Shown: positions 6,625-11,638 of the stretch, one piece after another | Layout: every line of letters starts with the position of its first letter | Numbering within the stretch: position 1 is the first letter of the stretch | DNA from: Candidatus Beckwithbacteria bacterium | GTDB taxonomy: Bacteria; Patescibacteriota; Microgenomatia; UBA1400; UBA1449 | NCBI GenBank assembly: GCA_012798485.1 | Contig: JAAZND010000014.1 | Coordinates: 1 to 11,638, forward strand | DNA: 11,638 nucleotides | Direction of reading: 5' to 3' | Notes under the pieces: generated by a model | The model's input: only the letters and a program-made list of their open reading frames with translations | Database searches by the model: none | Told to the model about the DNA's origin: nothing | Program-made: the position numbers and the translations under genes

Positions 6625-8292
6625 TTAACCTAAAATATCAATATTGCCTCTAGGCATATTTAATTTTTTATTAAGTTTTAGAAGTTTAATAAATTCTGTA
6701 TCGTGAGAAACTAAAATTAAAGTACCTTTATATTCAGATAAAGCTTTAGCTAATCTTTGTTTAACGTCCAAAGGCATAAAGTCTCCTGTCGGTTCATCAA
6801 GTAATAAAGTATTAGGTTTTGCAAGCATGATCCTAGCCAAAGCTAATCTTCTTTTTTCTCCGAAACTTAAAGTATCAGCTGGTTGATCATAAATTGCTCT
6901 CGTTCTAAAGCCAAAAAATCTCAAAACTCTTGCTACTGTTTGCTGGTTATATTGAGAATCAAAATTTTTAATAATAGAATCTGAGGTGGCAGGGACATCT
7001 AAATCAGGAGCAAAATAAGCAAGATCAACATTGCCTTTGCCAGTATTAAGTTGTCCTTGATCAGGCAAAAAATCTCCACCTAAAAAAGAATGAGCTATCA
7101 TTCTAGCCAAAGTACTTTTACCAGAGCCATTTTCTCCCCATACTAACCATTTTTCTCCTCGTAAAATCATGATTGGTTGTCTTCTTCTTAGGTCTACGGC
7201 TTCAAAATCACCATAAGCTTTAACAACTCCTCTAATACTTAAAATATCATTTCCACTTGGTCTTGCAACTTCAAAACTTAAATCTGGAATTGGTTCTCTG
7301 GAATCAATATCTTGAGACCCAGGCATAGCTGCATATTCTTCTCTTTTTCTGTCTCTTCTTGTAGTTAAAGCTCTTCCTACTTGAGCCATATCAGCACTCT
7401 TTTGAAAAGCTCCTCCTGCTCTAAATTTTCTTAAAGTTTGATCTAACTGATCTGCTTCTTTTCTAACACTTTGTGCTTCTAATCTCTCTGCTTCTATAAG
7501 TGCCTCTCTTTTAGCAGTAAAAGCAGTATATCCTCCTGTAAAAGCAAATGTTCTTCCGCTATCATTTAATCCAATTGTTTGAGTGGCACAACGATCAATA
7601 AATTCTCCATTATTAGAAGTCAGAACAACTGCAGCTTTAGTTTGTTTCAAAAAACCAACCAACCAATCTACTGATTTCACATCCAGATTTGCTGTCGGGT
7701 CATCGAGGAGCAATAAATCTGGCTGTGCATACAAAGCACTGGCTAAAATTACTTTGCGAAGCTGACCACTACTTAACTGATTTAATCTAGTTTCTAAACT
7801 AATATGACTATTGTTAATATTAATTCCTAGACCATTTAGAATTCTTCCAGCATCAGATTCAAAATTATAACCACCAATTTCTTGATAATATTCAAGCAAC
7901 CCTAAATATTCATCACCATAATCCCCTTTATCTTCATATTCCCTTTGTTGAGCTTCAATGATATTTAACCCTCTAGTTTCTTTTAACAAAGATTCTATTG
8001 TTATATTTTGGTCTAGATCTAAATCTTCTATTTCTTGAGGAGCATAAGCTACTCTAGCTTCAGGAAAAATATTAATATTTCCACTTTCAGGCTGAGTCCT
8101 ACCAGCTAAGGTTTTTAATAAAACTGTTTTACCTGACCCACTCTTCCCTGTAACAGCAGTTACTTCCCTTCTTTTACAAAGAAAACTTAAATCAACAAAC
8201 AAAGGATTTTCAAAGCTATAATAACTAAGGTTATAAACTGAGGCTATGAGTTCAGTAGAAGCAAGACGTTCTCTCATTTCTGGAATTGCCAT
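6625..8292 (-). CDS. ABC-F-type tandem ATPase with divergent first nucleotide-binding domain
   Basis: A 555-aa soluble protein with two ABC ATPase domains and no membrane spans, the layout of ABC-F proteins that bind the ribosome and regulate translation or confer antibiotic protection. NBD1 has Walker A GKSGSGKT (49-56), signature LSSGQ (173-177) and Walker B LLLLDDPT (193-200). NBD2 has GENGSGKS (386-393), LSFGE (475-479), LLLDEPT (496-502) and SHD (529-531). A charged helical linker (about 255-325) rich in Glu, Arg and Lys joins them, in the place of the P-site tRNA-interaction motif. NBD1 has Asp198 where the catalytic Glu is expected, and SNNGEF (226-231) where NBD2-type sequences have SHDxEF, so Asn227 replaces the switch His. 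NBD2 is consensus, so the two ATP sites probably differ in activity. The gene leads an operon with the PHP protein. A promoter-like extended -10 lies upstream. It could also be an ABC protein with a non-ribosomal role. Confidence 0.85.
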   Translation of the reverse strand: MAIPEMRERLASTELIASVYNLSYYSFENPLFVDLSFLCKRREVTAVTGKSGSGKTVLLKTLAGRTQPESGNINIFPEARVAYAPQEIEDLDLDQNITIESLLKETRGLNIIEAQQREYEDKGDYGDEYLGLLEYYQEIGGYNFESDAGRILNGLGININNSHISLETRLNQLSSGQLRKVILASALYAQPDLLLLDDPTANLDVKSVDWLVGFLKQTKAAVVLTSNNGEFIDRCATQTIGLNDSGRTFAFTGGYTAFTAKREALIEAERLEAQSVRKEADQLDQTLRKFRAGGAFQKSADMAQVGRALTTRRDRKREEYAAMPGSQDIDSREPIPDLSFEVARPSGNDILSIRGVVKAYGDFEAVDLRRRQPIMILRGEKWLVWGENGSGKSTLARMIAHSFLGGDFLPDQGQLNTGKGNVDLAYFAPDLDVPATSDSIIKNFDSQYNQQTVARVLRFFGFRTRAIYDQPADTLSFGEKRRLALARIMLAKPNTLLLDEPTGDFMPLDVKQRLAKALSEYKGTLILVSHDTEFIKLLKLNKKLNMPRGNIDILG

Positions 8293-8353
8293 AAAAATTT
8301 ATAATTAACTAATTTTTATAGATAAATTAATTAGCTTTAATATTTAATTAACC

Positions 8354-8385
8354 TGTTATTATAACATTTTTATAGCTTTTTGCAA
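8354..8385 (-). promoter_or_regulatory. Extended -10 promoter candidate for the ABC-F/PHP operon
   Basis: On the minus strand the sequence reads TGTTATAAT, a consensus TATAAT (8358-8363) preceded by the TGn extension. TTGCAA (8380-8385) lies 16 bp upstream and matches 4 of 6 bases of the -35 consensus. Transcription would start near 8351, giving a leader of about 59 nt. The -10 box is the centre of a perfect 6-1-6 palindrome, TGTTATTATAACA on the plus strand (8354-8366), which could also be a repressor site. Confidence 0.55.
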
Positions 8386-8439
8386 ATTAATATAAGATAT
8401 TTATTTTTCTAATAATTTTAAACCTTAAATTCTCCCTTC

Positions 8440-8468
8440 TAGACTCTCTCTATCTCATCCATTATACT
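8440..8468 (+). promoter_or_regulatory. Promoter candidate placed for leaderless mRNA of the VirD4-like gene
   Basis: TAGACT (8440-8445) and TATACT (8463-8468) are separated by 17 bp. They match the -35 consensus at 4 of 6 and the -10 consensus at 5 of 6 positions. The ATG of the ATPase gene is at 8475, the distance at which transcription normally starts, so the mRNA would carry almost no 5' leader. No Shine-Dalgarno site lies before this ATG, which fits leaderless translation. The alternative is that the true start is a later codon; the next in-frame Met (residue 26) also lacks a GGAGG-like site. Confidence 0.5.
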
Positions 8469-8474
8469 AAAGCT

Positions 8475-11045
8475 ATGACAAATCTTCCTGCTAGTTTAAC
8501 TACTTTCGAGATCAAAGTCCCGCAAACCTGTGAAATCACTCCAGAAGCTATGGAAGCATGTTTTAAAACTTTACCTCGTATTTATACCAATTTTTTGGAT
8601 AGAATTATGGGGAGACAACAAGCTATGGCTTTTGAAATTGTCGTTGTCAATCAACGTATTTATTTTTTTGCCACTATTCCTACTCAAATTGCCAGCTATT
8701 TTACTAGTCAATTAGTTGCTCAATATCCACAAGCTTTGGTAAATAAAGTGAGCGATTTTATGCCCTATTTTATAAATCCTAAACAAATGAAAACAGCAAC
8801 TGAAAATAATAGTTTTGGTCAAATGACACTGACACACCCTTTTTATCTGCCACTCAAAACTTATGCCGATTTTACCAATATTGATCCGTTATCTACTATT
8901 TTGGGTAATCTTGCCAAACTTAACCCCAAAGATAAAGCCTTAATCCAAATTTTGGTCAGTGCTCCTCCCTCCAACTGGCAAGCAGTAGGCAAGAGTGTGG
9001 CTAATTCTACTATTCCAACTTCTGATCCACAAAAAAGTATCCCTCACCCACAAAAACATTTAATTGAGAAAAAAATTGCTCAAATTGGTTTTCAGGTTGG
9101 CATTAAACTTTTGGCTATTTCTCAAAGCAAAACCCAAAGTGATTTAATTTTAACTAATATTGCTGGCTCTTTTGCAAGTATTGCTCATGGAGAAGGCAAT
9201 AGTTTAGAACTAAAAACTCCATTCTTCTGGCAAAAAACTGGATTCATCAAATCTTTTTTTACTCGTAATCCTTCGTTTACTCCTAGAAATCATATTTTCA
9301 CGGCTACGGAACTTGCCACTATTTACCATTTACCAAATATTAATTTAGCCAATATTAAAAATATCGCTTGGGGCGGCACGCTCAAAGGTGAAGCTCCGGA
9401 AAACTTACCTATTGCCTGGAATTTAACAGAGGCAGGTAAACAACAAATTAACTTTTTTGCCAAAACTGAATTCAAAAATAAATATATGACTTATGGAATA
9501 AAAAAAGTTGATCGTAGAAAACATGTTTATATTATTGGGAAAACTGGTACTGGAAAATCAACCTTGATTGCCAATATGGCGATCAATGATATGCGCAATG
9601 GCGAAGGATTGGCAATCGTGGATCCACATGGTGATCTTTGCGATATTATTCTTGATTACGTACCTAAGAATAGGATTAATGATGTGGTTTATCTTGATCC
9701 CAATGATACAAACCGTCCTTTCCGGCTCAATCCTTTGCAGGTTAATCAGATCGAACAGGCAGATTTAATTACCTCTGGCATTGTGGCAATTTTTCAAAAA
9801 CTGTTTTCTTACTCTTGGGGGCCAAGACTTGAATATATTCTAAGAAATACTCTTCTGACTCTAACGCAAATACCCAATACGACCATGCTTGATGTGACGC
9901 GAATTTTGACTGATGAAAGTTTCCGTAATAAGATTATTGATAAAATTCAAGATCAGACGCTCAAAAATTTCTGGAAAAATGAATTTAATAAACTTGACAG
10001 TCGAGCAAGGCAGGAAGCGATTTCTCCGATTTTAAATAAAGTTGGCCAGTTTATCATGTCTCCCAAAATTCGCCTGATTTTGGAAAACCCTCAATCAAGT
10101 CTTGATCTTGATGAGATTATGAACACGGGTAAAATTCTCTTACTTAACCTTTCTCAGGGAAAAATCGGCGAAGATAATGCAGCTCTACTTGGTGCCATGT
10201 TTATTACCAAAATTCAACTGGCTGCTATGAATCGCGTGAATATATCTGAAGAAAAAAGACGCGATTTTTATCTTTATGTTGATGAGTTCCAAAATTTTGC
10301 TACTAGCTCTTTTATCAAAATTTTATCAGAAGCCAGAAAATATAGACTTAATCTGGCTGTTGCTAATCAATATATCGGTCAAGTCAATGAAGATATCCAA
10401 AAAGCGATTTTTGGCAATGTTGGCACTCTTATTTCCTTTTTGGTTGGAGCTGCCGATGCCAGTATTTTAAAACAGGAATTTAGCAATCTTTATGAGGAAA
10501 ACGACCTAGTTTCTCTTGATAACTTTACTATCATCAATAAATTGTCGATTGATAATAAAACTTCTACTCCATTTGCCGGGAAAACCTTGCCGCTACCCGC
10601 CAATAAAAACCAGAATCGAGAGAAAGTCATCCGAGTTTCGCAGGAAAAATATGGCAAAGCTAATAAAAAACCCGCCCAAATTATAAATGTAAATCCGTTG
10701 GCAAAAGCTCATGAACTCCTAGTTAAAAAACCAGAGGCAAACGAAATCGCTCCCAGTCCTTTTATCAAAGAAATAAGTAATGATCGCCGAAGCCAAGCTG
10801 AACAAGCCTTGTGCAAACTTTCCCAAAAAGGCATTCTAAATCGTCCTTATAATTATCAAGCTAAAGCTAAAATTGTCAATCAAAATACAAACAAAATAGA
10901 AAATAAAACAGAAGAAAAAGAAAATAATACTAAGCAAAAAAGTACAAATAGTGCACAAAATTTATCGCAACAGAAAAAAAATAATCCTTCCCAAAACTCT
11001 TCCGAAAACAAACGAACAGGATTTGTGGTTGAAGTGCAAGATTAG
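8475..11045 (+). CDS. VirD4/TraD/HerA-like type IV secretion-type ATPase
   Basis: An 856-aa ATPase of the FtsK-HerA superfamily, most like conjugative coupling proteins. Walker A is GKTGTGKS (355-362), followed by AIVDPHGDL (380-388), the DPHG/DPKG motif typical of TraD/VirD4-like ATPases. Walker B is FYLYVDEFQNF (598-608; D603, E604), and the ANQY motif (629-632) supplies the polar sensor. Residues 1-340 form a separate N-terminal domain whose IYFFATIPTQIASYFTSQLVAQYP stretch (about 62-85) resembles the N-terminal domains of large Patescibacteria T4SS-type ATPases. No clear transmembrane helix is present, so it may be cytosolic or peripheral, unlike classical VirD4. The tail (about 725-856) is low-complexity and rich in Lys, Asn, Gln and Ser, and is likely disordered. 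No relaxase, VirB4 or pilin gene is adjacent. It may move DNA or protein, or process chromosomal DNA like HerA. The gene appears less AT-rich than the sugar operon. Confidence 0.82.
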   Translation: MTNLPASLTTFEIKVPQTCEITPEAMEACFKTLPRIYTNFLDRIMGRQQAMAFEIVVVNQRIYFFATIPTQIASYFTSQLVAQYPQALVNKVSDFMPYFINPKQMKTATENNSFGQMTLTHPFYLPLKTYADFTNIDPLSTILGNLAKLNPKDKALIQILVSAPPSNWQAVGKSVANSTIPTSDPQKSIPHPQKHLIEKKIAQIGFQVGIKLLAISQSKTQSDLILTNIAGSFASIAHGEGNSLELKTPFFWQKTGFIKSFFTRNPSFTPRNHIFTATELATIYHLPNINLANIKNIAWGGTLKGEAPENLPIAWNLTEAGKQQINFFAKTEFKNKYMTYGIKKVDRRKHVYIIGKTGTGKSTLIANMAINDMRNGEGLAIVDPHGDLCDIILDYVPKNRINDVVYLDPNDTNRPFRLNPLQVNQIEQADLITSGIVAIFQKLFSYSWGPRLEYILRNTLLTLTQIPNTTMLDVTRILTDESFRNKIIDKIQDQTLKNFWKNEFNKLDSRARQEAISPILNKVGQFIMSPKIRLILENPQSSLDLDEIMNTGKILLLNLSQGKIGEDNAALLGAMFITKIQLAAMNRVNISEEKRRDFYLYVDEFQNFATSSFIKILSEARKYRLNLAVANQYIGQVNEDIQKAIFGNVGTLISFLVGAADASILKQEFSNLYEENDLVSLDNFTIINKLSIDNKTSTPFAGKTLPLPANKNQNREKVIRVSQEKYGKANKKPAQIINVNPLAKAHELLVKKPEANEIAPSPFIKEISNDRRSQAEQALCKLSQKGILNRPYNYQAKAKIVNQNTNKIENKTEEKENNTKQKSTNSAQNLSQQKKNNPSQNSSENKRTGFVVEVQD

Positions 11046-11058
11046 TCTGTGCTATATT
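11029..11058 (+). promoter_or_regulatory. Promoter candidate for the 77-aa orphan gene
   Basis: TTGAAG (11029-11034) and TATATT (11053-11058) are 18 bp apart, and TGC directly precedes the -10 box as an extended -10 element. The -35 lies in the last codons of the ATPase gene. A start near 11065 would leave a leader of about 44 nt that includes the AAAAGGA ribosome-binding site at 11097-11103. Readthrough from the ATPase gene is an alternative or additional source of mRNA. Confidence 0.4.
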
Positions 11059-11108
11059 TATTCCATAATCTTACTTATTAAATACATATTTTATCTAAAA
11101 GGAAAATT

Positions 11109-11342
11109 ATGGTAGAAAATATATCTGAAACAGACTTACAAGAACTATTTGAAGAAGGGAGAAATAAAAGAAGAGAATTAGATGCAGGAAGAGATCCAGT
11201 AAATCCCATAACAGCAACTTTTAATATTGCAGTTCAAGCGACTAGAAATGGTGTTAAATTTACACCAGATGTTTTAAAAGATATGGCCGAAGCAGCACGT
11301 TTAAGGCAAATGGGATTAGATGAAATTGAAGAAAATAACTAA
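11109..11342 (+). CDS. Small acidic protein of unknown function (77 aa)
   Basis: I do not recognise this protein. Its start is supported by AAAAGGA (11097-11103), five bases before the ATG, and by a promoter-like sequence upstream. The N-terminal third is very charged (SETDLQELFEEGRNKRRELDAGR, about residues 6-28) and probably helical. The middle (about 29-55) is more hydrophobic, with NPITATFNIAVQATRNG, and the end is a second charged helix (DVLKDMAEAARLRQMG) finishing in acidic residues. There is no signal peptide, transmembrane span or cysteine. It lies 63 bp after the VirD4-like gene on the same strand and ends 8 bp before a convergent broken gene. It could be a small partner or regulator of the ATPase, or an independent accessory gene. 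Coding potential is supported by the site and the composition only. Confidence 0.6.
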   Translation: MVENISETDLQELFEEGRNKRRELDAGRDPVNPITATFNIAVQATRNGVKFTPDVLKDMAEAARLRQMGLDEIEENN

Positions 11343-11350
11343 ATATACTT

Positions 11351-11503
11351 TTATTCATATCCATGTTTCTTACCCCAACCCACTGGATCTTTAAGCCAAT
11401 CTTCTACTTTTACTTTTTGTTCCTGAGTAAATAATTTAGTTTGATAAGCTTGTTCTATCACTTCATTAATATCAGTTAAAGTGAGTAATTTTAATTTAGG
11501 TTC
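11351..11503 (-). pseudogene. 3' remnant of an unknown gene, apparently cut by an IS element
   Basis: A minus-strand reading frame ends in TAA at 11351-11353 and encodes about 50 sensible residues, including LTDINEVIEQAYQ and EDWLKDPVGWGKKHGYE, but it has no ATG. Going upstream it passes EPKLKLL and reaches a stop at 11513-11515, inside what looks like the end of an insertion element. This is what remains of a gene's C-terminus after its 5' part was displaced. The Trp- and Gly-rich end looks like real protein. I do not recognise the family. A very short gene using a GTG or TTG start is possible but less likely, because no ribosome-binding site precedes one. The rest of the gene may lie beyond the element, past the right edge of the window. 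Confidence 0.5.
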
Positions 11504-11548
11504 ATGACTAGTTTAACCATATAAAAACGGTATAAAATCAAGTCATGA
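11502..11548. repeat. 8-bp inverted repeat at the presumed left end of the insertion element
   Basis: TCATGACT (11502-11509) and AGTCATGA (11541-11548) are perfect reverse complements 31 nt apart. The right copy contains the transposase ATG (11545-11547). The left copy lies where the broken minus-strand gene stops making sense, so it may overlap the terminal inverted repeat or be a transposase-binding or regulatory hairpin near it. The exact element end cannot be fixed without the right end. Confidence 0.45.
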
Positions 11549-11638
11549 CAAATAAAAATAGATATAAGAAACTTGCGCATATTTCGGAGCAAAAATTTAG
11601 ACAATTACTTAGATATTTTGCGTTAGATATTGAAGCAA
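11545..11638 (+). CDS. IS1595-family-like transposase, N-terminal fragment (cut by window edge)
   Basis: The 31 codons in the window run open to the right edge. The segment HISEQKFRQLLRYFALDIEA (12-31) closely follows the pattern at the start of IS1595/IS1016-group transposases, in which S-E-x-K-F-R-x-L-L-R-x-F-A-x-D leads into a helix-turn-helix that binds the element ends. The catalytic ISXO2-like DDE/DDN-type core would lie downstream, outside the window. TATAAA (11531-11536) may act as a -10 box, but no clear ribosome-binding site precedes the ATG. The family assignment rests on 31 residues and memory of the pattern, so it is moderate. Any other transposase with this N-terminal helix-turn-helix is the alternative. 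Confidence 0.65.
   Translation, partial: MTNKNRYKKLAHISEQKFRQLLRYFALDIEA

Larger units (their letters stand above)
8293..8474. promoter_or_regulatory. Divergent intergenic region between ABC-F and VirD4-like genes
   Basis: The longest gene-free stretch in the window, 182 bp and strongly A/T-rich. It contains the two promoter candidates listed separately. The strip 8293-8350 next to the ABC-F start would be its leader; it is rich in TTAATTAA-like words and shows no GGAGG-like site. The pyrimidine-rich strip at about 8430-8460 lies between the promoters. No tRNA-like or riboswitch-like fold was recognised by eye. Confidence 0.5.
11495..11638 (+). mobile_element. Left end of an IS1595-like insertion sequence (partial)
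   Basis: The element is inferred from a transposase start at 11545, a short inverted repeat just before it, and an interrupted gene on its left. The left boundary is estimated at 11495-11510. IS1595-family elements are usually about 0.7-1.1 kb with a single transposase gene, so most of it lies beyond the window. Target-site duplication cannot be checked here. Confidence 0.5.

Noticed and set aside
8293..8474. Small RNA or riboswitch in the longest spacer
   Set aside because: No stable GC-containing stem, tRNA-like fold or conserved riboswitch core could be seen; the two promoters explain the spacer.
8475..11045. Conjugative element core
   Set aside because: The VirD4-like ATPase is alone: no relaxase, VirB4, VirB6 or origin of transfer was visible nearby.
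1..11638. Recoded UGA (codes 4 or 25), as in some Patescibacteria lineages
   Set aside because: TGA is absent as a stop, but no gene needs TGA read as an amino acid to stay open, so the standard code explains everything seen.
1..11638. CRISPR array, tRNA or rRNA genes
   Set aside because: No regularly spaced direct repeats, CCA-ended cloverleaf sequence or rRNA-like segments were found on either strand by reading.

Overview
This is an AT-rich window with compact, mostly unspaced genes, few Shine-Dalgarno sites and a large VirD4/HerA-like ATPase of a type often seen in Patescibacteria (the Candidate Phyla Radiation). That group is the most likely source, but this is inferred from gene style and family resemblance, not from a marker gene. 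Every intact gene reads through without internal stops in the standard code. All visible stops are TAA except one TAG; TGA is not used as a stop here.

Positions 1-4847 (minus strand) hold a tightly packed surface-sugar operon, listed in transcription order: a nucleoside 2-deoxyribosyltransferase-like protein, a DegT/StrS-type PLP sugar aminotransferase, a class I aminoacyl-tRNA-synthetase-like catalytic protein with HAGN and MGKS motifs and a six-cysteine zinc knuckle, a GT-B-like glycosyltransferase, a CDP-tyvelose/paratose-epimerase-like SDR protein, and the start of a second SDR protein cut by the window edge. Gaps between the last five are 26 bp or less, and one start is set by a GGAGG site. 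The synthetase-like protein is the most unusual element. Next to an amino-sugar-forming enzyme it suggests, by analogy with MshC of mycothiol synthesis, a route that activates an amino acid and attaches it to a sugar or another small molecule.

Positions 4929-5666 (plus strand) encode a SAM-dependent methyltransferase, divergent from the sugar operon across an 81-bp AT-rich spacer with two perfect inverted repeats. Positions 5663-8292 (minus strand) hold a two-gene unit: a tandem ABC-F-type ATPase followed by a PHP-domain metallohydrolase. The first nucleotide-binding domain of the ATPase lacks the consensus catalytic Glu and switch His.

The 182-bp divergent spacer 8293-8474 has a strong-looking extended -10 promoter for the ABC-F gene and a -35/-10 pair placed so close to the next ATG that the mRNA may be leaderless. 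Positions 8475-11045 (plus strand) encode an 856-aa VirD4/TraD/HerA-like ATPase with a Lys/Asn/Gln-rich tail, followed by a 77-aa orphan gene with its own promoter-like sequence and ribosome-binding site.

The right end (about 11351-11638) looks like a mobile-element junction. A minus-strand reading frame has a stop codon but no start and breaks off near 11503, where the left end of an IS1595-like element appears to begin; its transposase starts at 11545 and runs off the window. No tRNA, rRNA or CRISPR array was seen, and no gene-free stretch exceeds 300 bases.
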